57,519 nt of DNA from Burkholderiaceae bacterium (GCA_947455485.1 CANGNV010000014.1:1-57519), one strand, 5' to 3'. Shown: positions 47,110 through 57,519, numbered from the stretch's first letter. The notes: generated by a model from the sequence alone, not told the origin. Numbers and translations are program-made.

Positions 47110-47790
47110 ATGCCTCCACGCCACATTTCCCCCCAGTCTTTTGATGACATTCTGAGTGAGCTAGGGGATGACCCCGCCATTCCAGATCCCCATGGAATTC
47201 GGAAATCATCCCCTCCTCCCAGGGAAGATTTCCCACCTCAAACCAAGGCCCCAAAGCCCTCTTTTCTGGCCAAATCCTTTGAGTTAAATAGGCTTAATTT
47301 CAGCCCGCTTTGGATCCTTGGCGCCCTATTATTAATCTGTGGTGGCGGCCTATTTTTTTATTTCGACCCCAATAAATCTGACCCTGAAGGGGAAATAAAC
47401 AGCCTGCAGAATCAGCTATTAGCCCTCAAGGAAGAATTTGAAATATCTCAAATTGAATGGGTATCCGAGAGAGAGGATCTATATGAAGCATTAGATGAAA
47501 TAGAAGTGAGTATTCACTCAATAGATATAAAACCACCAATAAAGACACCCTCAAGCAAGCCGGCAGTCATCCCACACGAGGCTGATCTTCGTCGCTGGAG
47601 ATATTTGGGCATCACCCGTATGGGGGCAGCGGAGCACGCTTTTTTTCATACTGGCAAGTCCACAAGGATGCTAGCCAAACAGGATCTGGCATTAGGCGAG
47701 TGGCGCCTGACTCAAGCTGAAAAAGAGCTGGCTATCTTGACCCACCCCAAAGGCAAATCTATCACTTTTAAGTCAACCCAATCAGAGTAA
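47110..47790 (+). CDS. Single-pass membrane protein, possibly PilP/GspC-like
   Basis: 226 residues, not recognised with certainty. A proline-rich cytoplasmic start is followed by one membrane helix (about 66-84, LWILGALLLICGGGLFFYF), a coiled coil (about 95-135) and a C-terminal domain from about residue 155. That domain (RRWRYLGITRMGAAEHAFFHTGKSTR onwards, then GEWRLTQAEKELAIL) has the length and strand rhythm of the PilP/GspC homology region, which contacts a secretin. It lies five bases before a secretin gene, in the slot where pilMNOP normally stand. The assignment is inference from context and pattern. Confidence 0.5.
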   Translation: MPPRHISPQSFDDILSELGDDPAIPDPHGIRKSSPPPREDFPPQTKAPKPSFLAKSFELNRLNFSPLWILGALLLICGGGLFFYFDPNKSDPEGEINSLQNQLLALKEEFEISQIEWVSEREDLYEALDEIEVSIHSIDIKPPIKTPSSKPAVIPHEADLRRWRYLGITRMGAAEHAFFHTGKSTRMLAKQDLALGEWRLTQAEKELAILTHPKGKSITFKSTQSE

Positions 47791-47795
47791 CTTTA

Positions 47796-48908
47796 TTGAA
47801 TATCTTACAAAAATCTCGTGCCGCCCTACTCGCCTCAGTAGTGGTTTTTTTGATCAACCCAGCCACCGGAAATTCCCCTGAAGCAAGCTCTTCTAGCACC
47901 CTCAAAGATAGTCGCATTAGCCTGCAATTTAGCCAAATTGAAATGACTGAGCTTTTGCAGGTTTTAGCAAAAATGGGGAATACCAACTTCCTGCTCAGTG
48001 AATCCATTCAAGGCAAGATCTCGGTCGACCTGAAAGACACCCCCTGGCAAACTGCCCTCCATTCCATTCTTGCTAGCCGAGGTCTAAGACTCGTCCGGAA
48101 CGGGGATATTTACTGGATTGGTCCTCACGCAGAAATTCAGAGTTTCCAAAAGTTTCGGCGGGAGGATGCCGCCCTACCTTTTGGGGGCGACCATATTAAT
48201 AGCCCTCGCCAGATCCTGATTGAGGCTCGCATCGTCGAGGCCGATCAGCGCTTTGCCCGCGAACTAGGAATGAAGTTGGGGTACCAGGCCAATGGCATTG
48301 GCAATGACCCGGACCAAAACGCCAGCGCCAATCTCGATCTAGGAGGGACTGGCTTGGCTGGCTTTAACCCAGCTACCCTGGCCGCAACTCTGGTGTCCAA
48401 GAATGCAGCTAGGTTATTGCAAATTGAGCTTTCAGCCCTCGAATCTGATGGCCAGGGGAAGATTCTCTCCAACCCCCGAATCATGACTGGCGATCAAGTT
48501 AAAGCCACAATTGAGCAGGGAACTGAGCTCCCCTATCAAGTGAGCTCTCAAAGCGGGAGCAAATTGCAGTTCCGCAAAGCCAATTTACGCCTAGAGGTCT
48601 TACCCAAGATTCATCCTGACGGGAAGATCTCGATGTTGGTAGGGATCAATAAAGACACTATTGGCATGAAAACTGAACAGGGATATGCCATAGATACCAA
48701 AAACCTCAGCTCTGAGGTAACTGTTGAAAATGGGGGCACAGCCATTATTGGAGGCATCTTTCAAACCACTGAACGGGATGATGAAATCAAGGTTCCGCTT
48801 CTCGGCGATATTCCCTTGATTGGGCATTTATTTCGACACAAATCCAAATTAGCAGATAAAACTGAGCTATTAGTCTTCTTAACCCCCACCGTGCTAGACA
48901 AACACTAA
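47796..48908 (+). CDS. pilQ: Short PilQ-type secretin
   Basis: 370 residues, about half the length of a typical PilQ. It has a signal peptide (residues 1 to about 25), an N0/STN domain (ISLQFSQIEMTELLQVLAKM to RNGDIYWIGP) and then directly the secretin core (QILIEARIVEADQRFARELG; KILSNPRIMTGDQVKATIEQG; VPLLGDIPLIGHLFR; TELLVFLTPTVL). AMIN domains and an N1 domain are missing. The start is probably TTG at 47796. Position before aroK-aroB is the classic pilQ location. It should form an outer-membrane ring used for type IV pili or DNA uptake. Confidence 0.82.
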   Translation: MNILQKSRAALLASVVVFLINPATGNSPEASSSSTLKDSRISLQFSQIEMTELLQVLAKMGNTNFLLSESIQGKISVDLKDTPWQTALHSILASRGLRLVRNGDIYWIGPHAEIQSFQKFRREDAALPFGGDHINSPRQILIEARIVEADQRFARELGMKLGYQANGIGNDPDQNASANLDLGGTGLAGFNPATLAATLVSKNAARLLQIELSALESDGQGKILSNPRIMTGDQVKATIEQGTELPYQVSSQSGSKLQFRKANLRLEVLPKIHPDGKISMLVGINKDTIGMKTEQGYAIDTKNLSSEVTVENGGTAIIGGIFQTTERDDEIKVPLLGDIPLIGHLFRHKSKLADKTELLVFLTPTVLDKH

Positions 48909-48920
48909 TAAAATCAAAGG

Positions 48921-49445
48921 GTGAACTCTTCATCCAACAATATCTTTCTGATTGGCCTTATGGGCGCCGGGAAGTCGACCGTCGGTAAATTGCTAGCCAA
49001 GAAATTGGGTCGTCGATTTTTGGATGCCGACCACGTGATTGAAGATCGTTGCGGAGTCAAGATTCCAGTCATCTTTGAAATGGAGGGCGAGGATGGATTT
49101 CGTAAACGCGAGGCTCAGGCTATTAAAGACATTACTGCTGAACATGATGTCATTTTGGCAACTGGTGGTGGCGCTGTACTCCTGCCTGAGAATCGTCAAT
49201 TCCTCAGCGAAAGAGGAACGGTAATTTATCTCCACGCTAATCCGATGGAGCTATGGCATCGAACTAAAGGTGGTGAAGGTAGACCGCTTCTTAAAAATGG
49301 TGATGCAAAAAAGATTTTAGAAAACCTATATGCCATTCGTGATCCGCTGTATCGCGAAATCGCTGACTATGTAATTGAGACTGGAAAGCCCAGCGTCAAT
49401 CAACTAGTCAATACTCTCATCATGCAACTCGAACTCTCCGCATAA
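48921..49445 (+). CDS. aroK: Shikimate kinase
   Basis: Phosphorylates shikimate at the 3-hydroxyl using ATP (fifth step of the shikimate pathway). 174 residues; P-loop GLMGAGKS at 12-19, the shikimate-binding [17 protein letters not shown] and ATGGGAVL, and the lid with GEGRPLL. The start is a GTG, 12 bases after the secretin stop. It is followed after eight bases by aroB, the earlier pathway enzyme. Confidence 0.96.
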   Translation: MNSSSNNIFLIGLMGAGKSTVGKLLAKKLGRRFLDADHVIEDRCGVKIPVIFEMEGEDGFRKREAQAIKDITAEHDVILATGGGAVLLPENRQFLSERGTVIYLHANPMELWHRTKGGEGRPLLKNGDAKKILENLYAIRDPLYREIADYVIETGKPSVNQLVNTLIMQLELSA

Positions 49446-49453
49446 ATTTATCC

Positions 49454-50536
49454 ATGAAAACATTAGAAGTTGATCTAGGCAATCGTAGCTACCCCATTCA
49501 CATCGGTACAGATTTAATAGATCAGCCAGAATTATTTAAGGCCTGCGAAAAGGCGACATCGATTTATATTGTTACCAATACAACTGTTGCTCCTTTATAT
49601 GCAGATCGTCTTACAAAGACTCTAGAGAAACTGGGCAAGCCCGTCAGAACGATTGTGTTGCCTGATGGTGAGTCTTATAAGGACTGGAAAAATCTTCAAT
49701 TGATTTTTGATGACCTGCTTAAATTTGGCGCTGATCGTCAAACCATGTTGGTGGCATTAGGCGGTGGTGTGATTGGCGACATGACTGGCTTTGCTGCAGC
49801 CAGCTTTATGCGCGGTATCCGCTTCATTCAAGTGCCAACAACCCTGCTGGCTCAGGTGGACTCTTCTGTTGGCGGTAAGACGGGCATTAATCATCCGCTC
49901 GGAAAAAATATGATTGGGGCGTTTCATCAACCAGCAGCAGTGATTGCTGACCTCAATACCTTGAAGACATTGCCTGCCCGCGAACTCTCTGCAGGCTTAG
50001 CTGAGGTAGTTAAACATGGTGCAATTGCAGATGCTGAATTCTTAAACTGGATTGAAGCAAATGCAAAAGCGTTATTAGCATGCGATACCTCAGCAATGGA
50101 GCATGCAGTGCTACGTTCTTGCGAAATTAAATCCGCAGTAGTTTCAGCAGATGAGAGAGAAGGTGGCATCCGTGCCACTCTCAATTTCGGACATACCTTT
50201 GGTCATGCGATTGAAGCAGGCATGGGTTATGGTGAATGGTTGCATGGTGAAGCTGTTGGCTGCGGCATGGTCATGGGTGCAGACCTCTCGCGACGTCTGA
50301 ACTTCATCACCCAAGATGAGGTCAACCGCTTAACTCAAATTATTCAGTCCATGAATCTGCCGATTGCACCACCCAAGTTTGGCGCCCAGCGTTATATGGA
50401 ATTAATGCAGGTAGATAAAAAAACTGAAGGCGGTCAAATCCGTTACGTCGTTTTAGAAAAGATTGGCAAAGCGCAAATCAAGAGTGTTCCCGATGCTCAG
50501 GTCATCGAAACTCTAACAGCGACTGGGGCAGTTTAA
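49454..50536 (+). CDS. aroB: 3-Dehydroquinate synthase
   Basis: Cyclises DAHP to 3-dehydroquinate with catalytic NAD+ and a divalent metal. 360 residues. The NAD site is [21 protein letters not shown], followed by [19 protein letters not shown]. Metal ligands fall in GLAEVVKHG (Glu), [12 protein letters not shown] (His) and [11 protein letters not shown] (His). It forms an aroK-aroB pair and converges with cyaY, 13 bases apart without a visible terminator. Confidence 0.97.
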   Translation: MKTLEVDLGNRSYPIHIGTDLIDQPELFKACEKATSIYIVTNTTVAPLYADRLTKTLEKLGKPVRTIVLPDGESYKDWKNLQLIFDDLLKFGADRQTMLVALGGGVIGDMTGFAAASFMRGIRFIQVPTTLLAQVDSSVGGKTGINHPLGKNMIGAFHQPAAVIADLNTLKTLPARELSAGLAEVVKHGAIADAEFLNWIEANAKALLACDTSAMEHAVLRSCEIKSAVVSADEREGGIRATLNFGHTFGHAIEAGMGYGEWLHGEAVGCGMVMGADLSRRLNFITQDEVNRLTQIIQSMNLPIAPPKFGAQRYMELMQVDKKTEGGQIRYVVLEKIGKAQIKSVPDAQVIETLTATGAV

Positions 50537-50549
50537 TTTTCTAGCTTGC

Positions 50550-50933
50550 TTATTTCTGAAGTAGGCTAATAGTGATTGCCTGCCCTGCTTGAGCGCTAGC
50601 AAACTCCGACAAGTCGCTCAATAATTCACGCCCAGTTTTAGTGTCTAGCCAAAGCGGGGAAGCCAAAGTTCCAGCCCAGCGATAGTGATAACCACCAGAT
50701 TTAGCCGCCACCCAGATTTCATGTAATGGTGGCTGTGTATTAACCACAATCACGCTACGATCCCTAAACCGAATATTAATTACGTTCCCGCCCTGGCGCT
50801 CTACATCCAGATCTAAATCGAGACTATCATCTGCGGCTTCTAGCGCCACCTCTATCGACTGCAATAAATTGCTTCCCAGCTGATAGAACTGCTTGTCGTC
50901 AATGGTTTCCACAGTCGAGTTGCCTGGCTTCAT
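50550..50933 (-). CDS. cyaY: Frataxin-like iron-sulphur assembly protein CyaY
   Basis: About 127 residues when started at ATG 50933, which has AGGA seven bases upstream; ORF readings up to 50978 would almost touch the divergent lptM start. The family core is clear: FYQLGSNLLQSIEVALEAAD (acidic helix), then a beta sheet with NIRFRDRSVIVVNTQPPLHEIWVAAKSGGYHY and WLDTKTGRELLSDLSEF. CyaY binds iron and tunes the cysteine desulphurase in Fe-S assembly. Confidence 0.9.
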   Translation of the reverse strand: MKPGNSTVETIDDKQFYQLGSNLLQSIEVALEAADDSLDLDLDVERQGGNVINIRFRDRSVIVVNTQPPLHEIWVAAKSGGYHYRWAGTLASPLWLDTKTGRELLSDLSEFASAQAGQAITISLLQK

Positions 50934-50980
50934 ATTAGAGTCCTGCATGCTATATTCAATCATTCGTTTTAGAGACATTC

Positions 50981-51172
50981 ATGATAGCGATTCTTAAAAG
51001 AACTCTTGGCATTAGCCTTCTAATATCCCTTGTTGGGTGTGGGGTTAGAGGGCCCTTATATTTGCCAAATGTGCCACCGGCGCCTAGCCCTCCCTCTGAG
51101 CCAGAACCCAAAGGCAAGCTCTATCCACCCCAAAGCCCTGCTGCAACTAACCCATCATCGGCCAAGCAATGA
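50981..51172 (+). CDS. lptM: LPS-assembly lipoprotein LptM (YifL-like)
   Basis: 63 residues. A short signal with lipobox LVGC (Cys20) is followed by GVRGPLYLP, the signature of LptM/YifL, and a proline-rich tail. LptM helps oxidative maturation of the LptD translocon in E. coli. The stop overlaps the lysA start as ATGA. The order cyaY (divergent)-lptM-lysA is conserved in many proteobacteria, which supports the call despite the small size. Confidence 0.9.
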   Translation: MIAILKRTLGISLLISLVGCGVRGPLYLPNVPPAPSPPSEPEPKGKLYPPQSPAATNPSSAKQ

Positions 51173-52467
51173 CAAGTAAAGCAATCCCACTCCCTGACCT
51201 AGCTGGATTTACAGAACGCAATGGCAATTGGTATGCAGAAGAAATTCCTTTGTCAGATTTGGCAAAAGAGTTTGGTACGCCCTTGTATGTCTATAGCAAA
51301 AAAGCGCTAACTGAGGCGTATCAAGCCTATGACAAAGCTTGTGTAGATTCTTCTGGCAAAAGACGTGCTCGCGTCCACTATGCGATGAAGGCGAATAGCA
51401 ACTTAGCGGTGATCGATTGCTTTAAAAAATTAGGCTCTGGCTTTGACTTAGTCAGCGGCGGTGAATTAGCTCGCGCGCTTGCAGTTGGCGCAGATCCAAA
51501 GAGTTTGGTATTTGCAGGTGTTGGTAAATCTGCCCCTGAAATTGCACAGGCATTAGAGGCTGGCGTTAAATGCATCAATGTGGAATCGATTGCTGAGCTG
51601 CATCAAATTAATCGGGTTGCCACCAAGTTAAACTGCCGCGCCCCAATTTCTTTACGTGTAAATCCCGATGTGGATGCACAGACACATCCCTACATCTCTA
51701 CCGGATTAAAGGGAAACAAATTTGGCATTGCTTATCTCGAGGTTCTAAAAACCTATCGTGAAGCTGCATTGCTTTCACAAATTGATGTGGTTGGCATTGA
51801 TTGCCATATTGGCTCACAAATCACCACGACCGCACCCTACCTTGATGCGCTTGATAAGGTGCTCGAGTTAGTTGCTCAATTGAAAAAAGAAGGCATTGAG
51901 ATTCATCATCTTGATTTGGGTGGAGGCCTTGGTATTTCGTATGGCGATGACAATCCACCAGACATTACCGAGTTCACCAACACCTTACTCAACCGTGTTG
52001 CTGAGCGTGGCTTTGCGCATCTCGATATCGTCTTAGAGCCGGGCAGATCCCTGGTGGGCAATGCTGGCGTGCTTTTGACCAAAGTGGAATATCTCAAGCC
52101 CGGCGCTGAGAAAAACTTTTGTATTGTGGATGCAGCAATGACTGAGTTGATGCGTCCAGCCCTTTACGAGGCTTATCACGGCATCGTTCCAGTCCAAACT
52201 AAACAAGTTGCAAGCTCTACTTATGACATCGTTGGGCCTGTGTGCGAATCTGGTGACTGGCTTGGAAGAGATCGCAAGCTTGCAGTTGAAGAAGGTGATC
52301 TGCTAGCTATTCTGTCTGCTGGTGCTTATGGTTTTGTCATGGCATCTAACTACAACACCAGACCAAAGCCTGCTGAGATTATGGTTGATGGTAAGAATGC
52401 GTATGTCATTCGCGCACGCGAAAATGTTGCCGATCTCTTTGCTAGTGAAACTACCCTACCAAACTAA
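51169..52467 (+). CDS. lysA: Diaminopimelate decarboxylase
   Basis: Last step of lysine synthesis: meso-DAP to lysine plus CO2, PLP dependent, alanine-racemase-like barrel. 432 residues. The PLP lysine is in RVHYAMKANSN. GGGLGISYGDD binds PLP phosphate, EPGRSLVGNAG follows, and the active-site Cys is in GPVCESGDWLGRDR. C-terminal AYGFVMASNYNTRPKPAEIMV is typical. Translation is coupled to lptM by a four-base overlap; a strong terminator follows. Confidence 0.97.
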   Translation: MTSKAIPLPDLAGFTERNGNWYAEEIPLSDLAKEFGTPLYVYSKKALTEAYQAYDKACVDSSGKRRARVHYAMKANSNLAVIDCFKKLGSGFDLVSGGELARALAVGADPKSLVFAGVGKSAPEIAQALEAGVKCINVESIAELHQINRVATKLNCRAPISLRVNPDVDAQTHPYISTGLKGNKFGIAYLEVLKTYREAALLSQIDVVGIDCHIGSQITTTAPYLDALDKVLELVAQLKKEGIEIHHLDLGGGLGISYGDDNPPDITEFTNTLLNRVAERGFAHLDIVLEPGRSLVGNAGVLLTKVEYLKPGAEKNFCIVDAAMTELMRPALYEAYHGIVPVQTKQVASSTYDIVGPVCESGDWLGRDRKLAVEEGDLLAILSAGAYGFVMASNYNTRPKPAEIMVDGKNAYVIRARENVADLFASETTLPN

Positions 52468-52510
52468 ATTTAATTAACAATGCATTTGGCTTGGTAAATT
52501 TCTAGGCAAT

Positions 52511-52541
52511 AAAAAACCCCGCTACTTCAGCGGGGTTTTTG
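52511..52541. terminator. Bidirectional rho-independent terminator (lysA / cytochrome c4)
   Basis: CCCCGCT and AGCGGGG form a GC-rich stem with a short loop, bounded by A6 on the left and T5 on the right, so it can act for both convergent genes. It lies 43 bases after lysA and 20 bases after the cytochrome gene. Confidence 0.92.
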
Positions 52542-52561
52542 TTTTCTACTGAACGTAGCTA

Positions 52562-53296
52562 TTAATGCAAGCCCGCCATGTAATCGGCAACAGCTTTCAT
52601 TTCTTGATCAGAAAGCTTAGTGGCGATCGTTGTCATCTGGGTGCTATTTTTACGAGTGCCTTCACGGAACGCTAGCAACTGTGCTGTGTTGTAGTCAGCC
52701 CACTGGCCACCCATGCGTGGGTACTGTGATGGGATACCGGCACCAGTTGGACCATGACATGCTGCACATGCTGGAACACCTTTAGCAGCGATGCCGCCAC
52801 GGTAGATGCTTTGACCCAATGCAATCGTGTCTTTATTTTGAGCCACTCCCTGTGAAACTGGCTGGCTCACCAAATAAGCAGCAATATTGTTCATATCTTG
52901 ATCGGTTAAGGCGGCAGCCATTCCCATCATGATTGGATTGGCACGAGTACCTTCTTTAAAATTCTTCAGCTGCTTGGCGGTATAGGCTGCATGCTGAGCA
53001 GATAACTTAGGCCAAGTAGCTATTGCGCTTTGACCCTTAGGCCCGTGGCATGTAATACATGCAGTTACACCACGGCTTGCATCGCCGTTAGAGTAAAGCG
53101 CTTCACCAGCAGCAGGATCAACCTTAGGCTTGCCTGGAACGACTGGCTTAGTAGCTGCCTCCGCCATCGGGGCAGCAGCAGGCGCAGGATCTGCGGCGCT
53201 AACCACGCCGGAGAAGCCGGTCATTGCCAGAAATAAGCTGGCAGCTAGGCTAGCGCTTACGCTAGTTAATTTGGAGATTTGAGAGGTTTGACGCAT
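52562..53296 (-). CDS. Dihaem cytochrome c4
   Basis: 244 residues, periplasmic. A signal peptide runs to about residue 34 (VVSA-AD). A Pro/Ala-rich spacer follows, then two class-I cytochrome c domains with haem sites CITCH (80-84) and CAACH (177-181). Each domain ends in a matching Met-ligand segment (NPIMMGMAAALTDQDM; NSTQMTTIATKLSDQEM). Cytochrome c4 carries electrons from the bc1 complex to terminal oxidases. It is divergent from engB, a conserved pairing in betaproteobacteria. Confidence 0.93.
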   Translation of the reverse strand: MRQTSQISKLTSVSASLAASLFLAMTGFSGVVSAADPAPAAAPMAEAATKPVVPGKPKVDPAAGEALYSNGDASRGVTACITCHGPKGQSAIATWPKLSAQHAAYTAKQLKNFKEGTRANPIMMGMAAALTDQDMNNIAAYLVSQPVSQGVAQNKDTIALGQSIYRGGIAAKGVPACAACHGPTGAGIPSQYPRMGGQWADYNTAQLLAFREGTRKNSTQMTTIATKLSDQEMKAVADYMAGLH

Positions 53297-53410
53297 TATG
53301 TTTACCTTGGCAAAAATTCCTAAAAGTGTTTGGGCCCTACTTTTACAACCTTTTACCCAACACCATGAGATATTTCATGATTTTGCGTGATTTTACAATA
53401 GCTTCTGGAC

Positions 53411-55079
<1,669 letters not shown>

Positions 55080-55091
55080 GTTTGATGCTGA

Positions 55092-55122
55092 AGACTGAAT
55101 AAGTAAAAAACTTATTCAGTCT
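55092..55122. terminator. Perfect 13-bp hairpin between hemB and dsbD
   Basis: AGACTGAATAAGT and ACTTATTCAGTCT are perfectly complementary around five A. It sits between two convergent genes and could stop either, but there is no T run on either side, so it is not a textbook terminator; it may instead protect 3' ends. Confidence 0.5.
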
Positions 55123-55130
55123 CAATTAAT

Positions 55131-56804
55131 TCAATTTGCCAGTGCTTTTTTCAAGCGCTCAGCAAAACGCTGTGGTGGCATATAGCCAATTACACGCTGA
55201 TCTTTTAACTCTTCTGAGTTGAGATCAAAGATCAAAATTCCGGGTGGGCCAAATAATCCAAAACGCTTCAATAGGGTTTGATTCTCAGGGCCATTCTTTG
55301 TAACGTCAGCTTGCAGTAAAACAAATCTCTGCAATTCTTGATTCACCTCAGGATTTGCGAAAGTATTAACTTCCATCTCCTTGCAAGAAATGCACCAGTC
55401 TGCATAAAAATCCAAGAGTACTAATTTCTTCTGCTCTTTCGCTTGAGTTAAGAATTGATCTAACTGCGCGCTAGATTCAATCACAGCAAAACTCGCACTT
55501 CCAATTTGATGTTGGCGCTGCCCATTGGCAACGCTAATCGTCGCCTCGCTGCCGCCGCTCTGAAATAGTGGTGAAGCAATCCATGCCGCAGTTGCAACCA
55601 ATAAAACACCCAATGTTCTTTGCAACCAAACCATCCAAATGCCAGTTGATGGAATGAGGATGCGCGCTTCAATGGCGATAAAGAGCAGTGGCAAGCCCAT
55701 ACCCAAAGCCATTACAAAGAGGAGGCCTGCCCCCAAACTCATTGATCCCGTTTGGGCAATAAAAGCAAGTACTCCTGCTAAAGGGGCTGTGATGCAAGGG
55801 CTGGCCACCAGAGTAGATATTCCGCCTAGAGCAAAGGCACCCGCAAAACTCCCACCTTTGTGGCGCCCTGCTAATTGATCCACCTTTTGCTGCCAAGATT
55901 GAGGCATTCTGAGCTCATATAGGCCAAATAAACTGCCTGATAAGGTCAGTAGCAGCAATGCAAACGCAATCAGCGCTATAGGGCTCTGTAGAGCTCTTTG
56001 GACGCTTCCACCAAGCGCAGCCATCAAGACTCCGGCCAAAGCATACACACAAGCCATTCCGAGCACGTATGCCACTGCCAATATGCTTGCACGGCTCTTA
56101 CTGATAGATTGCTTACCCTGTGTTCCAAACACAACACTAGACAGGATAGGCAGCATCGGTAAAACACAGGGGGTGAATGCCAGCGCTAGCCCGAGAATAA
56201 AGAAGGCTAAGAATAGATATCCAGTCGGCGTACTTTCTAAAAAACGACTAATGGCATTAACGTCATCACGCTCACGCCAAACATCCATGAGGCTCAATTC
56301 CTTTTTGGGCGCATTACCCGCTTCCACCCCATCCAATACTTCTGGTATCGGGCCGGCCTTGACTCCAGGTCCTGCAAGTAGGAACTTGAGAGTCATTGGC
56401 GGATAACAAATTCCCGCTTCAGCGCAACCTTGCAACTCCAACTCTAGATATAGAGGCTTTCCCGCTTCCGCTTTTTTATCTAACGTGAGCAGAAATGCCT
56501 GCTTATAAACCTGCATTTTTTTCTGAAAAGTCTCGTCATACTTTTCAACACCTGAGGGGAGTGATGCTTTTACAAGCCCTAATTTATTGGGCTGGGAGCC
56601 CGTTTTGAAATGCAGGGATTCTTGATAGATGTAATAACCCTTAGCTGGAAAAATCTCTAACTCAATGTCGTTTGTATTTGCCGCCCATGTTGCTTCGGCC
56701 TGAAATGCTTTCTCAGGAGGAAGAAATTCTGGGGCTGCAAATGCATTACCAACAAAAAATAGGAATACAGCTAGCACCGGGATGAATTTATTTAACAATC
56801 TCAT
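55131..56804 (-). CDS. dsbD: Thiol:disulphide interchange protein DsbD
   Basis: Moves reducing power from cytosolic thioredoxin to periplasmic disulphides (cytochrome c maturation, DsbC). 557 residues from ATG 56804, which gives a signal peptide MRLLNKFIPVLAVFLFF. Three parts: a periplasmic N-domain with the CAEAGICYP cysteine pair, eight membrane helices with CVLPMLP and ASPCITAPLAG cysteines, and a C-terminal thioredoxin domain with DWCISCKEME. The ORF is open to 56834, overlapping cutA. The pairing cutA-dsbD is conserved and supports the periplasmic cytochromes seen here. Confidence 0.95.
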   Translation of the reverse strand: MRLLNKFIPVLAVFLFFVGNAFAAPEFLPPEKAFQAEATWAANTNDIELEIFPAKGYYIYQESLHFKTGSQPNKLGLVKASLPSGVEKYDETFQKKMQVYKQAFLLTLDKKAEAGKPLYLELELQGCAEAGICYPPMTLKFLLAGPGVKAGPIPEVLDGVEAGNAPKKELSLMDVWRERDDVNAISRFLESTPTGYLFLAFFILGLALAFTPCVLPMLPILSSVVFGTQGKQSISKSRASILAVAYVLGMACVYALAGVLMAALGGSVQRALQSPIALIAFALLLLTLSGSLFGLYELRMPQSWQQKVDQLAGRHKGGSFAGAFALGGISTLVASPCITAPLAGVLAFIAQTGSMSLGAGLLFVMALGMGLPLLFIAIEARILIPSTGIWMVWLQRTLGVLLVATAAWIASPLFQSGGSEATISVANGQRQHQIGSASFAVIESSAQLDQFLTQAKEQKKLVLLDFYADWCISCKEMEVNTFANPEVNQELQRFVLLQADVTKNGPENQTLLKRFGLFGPPGILIFDLNSEELKDQRVIGYMPPQRFAERLKKALAN

Positions 56805-56809
56805 GGTGT

Positions 56810-57142
56810 TCACTTTACCTCGGCCTGAACCCACTTGCCATACAGCGATTTATATTTTGAAGGTGCATACGCAATCAACTCTGGTAAATCATAAGGATGA
56901 TGACTTTTAATGAAATTAGAAATATCCATCCATTTATCTGCAACTGTCTTTGCTGACAATTGAACCTCATTTCCCTCGCAAAGCTTGCCTTCCCATCGAT
57001 AGATGGAATGGATACCCTCTTGAATTTGCACACAGGCAGCCATGCCACTTTCAATCAGTTGATATCCCATTTTCTTTGCATCCTCTAAGGATGCAAAGCT
57101 GGTGACGACGATCAGCAATTCAGTAGATTTATCTAAGGTCAT
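56810..57142 (-). CDS. cutA: Divalent-cation tolerance protein CutA
   Basis: 110 residues, trimeric ferredoxin-like fold related to PII proteins. Typical blocks: VVTSFASLEDAKKMGYQLIESGMAACVQIQEGIHSIYRWEGK and the C-terminal HPYDLPELIAYAP. Its exact role is not known; E. coli mutants were linked to copper sensitivity, partly through the neighbouring dsbD. It ends five bases before the dsbD start. Confidence 0.95.
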   Translation of the reverse strand: MTLDKSTELLIVVTSFASLEDAKKMGYQLIESGMAACVQIQEGIHSIYRWEGKLCEGNEVQLSAKTVADKWMDISNFIKSHHPYDLPELIAYAPSKYKSLYGKWVQAEVK

Positions 57143-57166
57143 CCTGTATTTATAACCGTATAAATG

Positions 57167-57194
57167 AAAAAAGCCAGACCGAAGCCTGGCTTTT
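57167..57194 (-). terminator. Rho-independent terminator after rplQ
   Basis: On the minus strand GCCAG and CTGGC pair around a short loop with a CTTCGG core and are followed by TTTTTT. It lies 17 bases after the rplQ stop and would end the large ribosomal-protein operon that normally precedes it. Confidence 0.8.
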
Positions 57195-57210
57195 AATCTT
57201 GCTAAAGGGC

Positions 57211-57519
57211 TTAAGCCTCTTCAGCTACTGCTGTTTCTTCAACTTCTGGACGATCTACCAACTCAACCAAAGCCATAGGTGCATTGTCACCATGACGGAA
57301 GCCAAACTTCAAAATACGAAGGTAGCCACCTGGACGAGTTGCGTAACGTGGGCCGAGCTCTGTGAAGAGTTTGGTCACGATATCGCGATCACGTGTGCGA
57401 TTGAATGCTAAGCGACGGTTTGCTAAGTTATCTTTTTTACCCAAGGTAATTAAAGGCTCAACAACCATGCGCAATTCTTTTGCTTTTGGCAAAGTGGTTT
57501 TAATCACTTCGTGCTCCAA
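57211..57519 (-). CDS. rplQ: 50S ribosomal protein L17, 3' part
   Basis: The last 102 or so residues of L17; the N-terminal part, about 30 residues beginning with the usual MRHRHG-type start, lies beyond the window edge. [42 protein letters not shown] and [24 protein letters not shown] are all characteristic. L17 binds 23S rRNA near the exit tunnel. An acidic tail ([11 protein letters not shown]) is usual in betaproteobacteria. Confidence 0.97.
   Translation of the reverse strand: MEHEVIKTTLPKAKELRMVVEPLITLGKKDNLANRRLAFNRTRDRDIVTKLFTELGPRYATRPGGYLRILKFGFRHGDNAPMALVELVDRPEVEETAVAEEA

Noticed and set aside
47796..48908. pilQ as a frameshifted or truncated pseudogene
   Set aside because: The reading frame is continuous with a signal peptide, a complete N0 domain and an intact secretin core and end; it looks like a short but whole secretin, not debris.

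Overview
The window is a stretch of core chromosome from a betaproteobacterium of the order Burkholderiales. Its moderate AT content, small intergenic gaps and gene order (hemA-prfA-prmC-grxD; petABC-sspA-sspB; a long gltBD-mla-murA-his-tat run; mrcA-pil remnant-aroKB) point to Polynucleobacter or a close relative. The genus call is inferred from protein style and synteny; no search was run.

Layout. Positions 1-6.3 kb (plus): haem entry enzyme hemA, release factor prfA and its methylase prmC, monothiol glutaredoxin, rmuC, and an MHS-family transporter. 6.3-12.1 kb (minus): a TPR/glycosyltransferase-like protein, tRNA-Thr(UGU), sspB, sspA and the cytochrome bc1 operon petABC. 12.2-15.7 kb (plus): mscL, a TPR/SPINDLY-like glycosyltransferase and a small sugar transferase. 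15.9-18.9 kb: a major porin (minus) and a Sel1-repeat protein (plus). 18.9-43.7 kb: a long run of minus-strand genes: gltBD, the complete Mla phospholipid-transport set (mlaFEDACB), an ABC-2 exporter, ibaG, murA, histidine biosynthesis, hinT and tatABC. The only plus-strand genes inside it are hisC and two tnpB genes. 43.8-44.6 kb: a REP-associated tyrosine transposase with an inverted repeat. 44.6-57.5 kb: mrcA, a reduced pilus-secretin pair, aroK, aroB, cyaY, lptM, lysA, cytochrome c4, engB, hemB, dsbD, cutA and the 3' part of rplQ.

The most interesting material is the pair of lone TnpB elements (IS200/IS605 superfamily, no tnpA) at 21.3-22.6 and 29.2-30.4 kb, between hisI and hisE and between murA and hisG. 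Each tnpB starts exactly at the last base of a 20-bp palindrome that closely resembles an SOS LexA operator (CTGT-N8-ACAG). The palindrome also contains a perfect TATAAT, so the genes look like leaderless, LexA-controlled units. The two palindromes agree at 19 of 20 bases. Each element carries related left- and right-end hairpins with compensatory base changes, and both proteins have Gly where the RuvC-II glutamate is expected, with conserved Glu residues about 40 residues later. SOS-responsive RNA-guided nucleases (or regulators) with a rearranged catalytic site are a testable hypothesis.

Functional links: the Rieske protein PetA has a twin-arginine signal and tatABC lies in the same window; cytochromes c1 and c4 and DsbD belong to periplasmic electron and thiol traffic; Mla, MurA, PBP1a, LptM and the porin form an envelope set; hemA and hemB are the first and second committed haem enzymes. 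There is no gene-free stretch longer than 300 bases.
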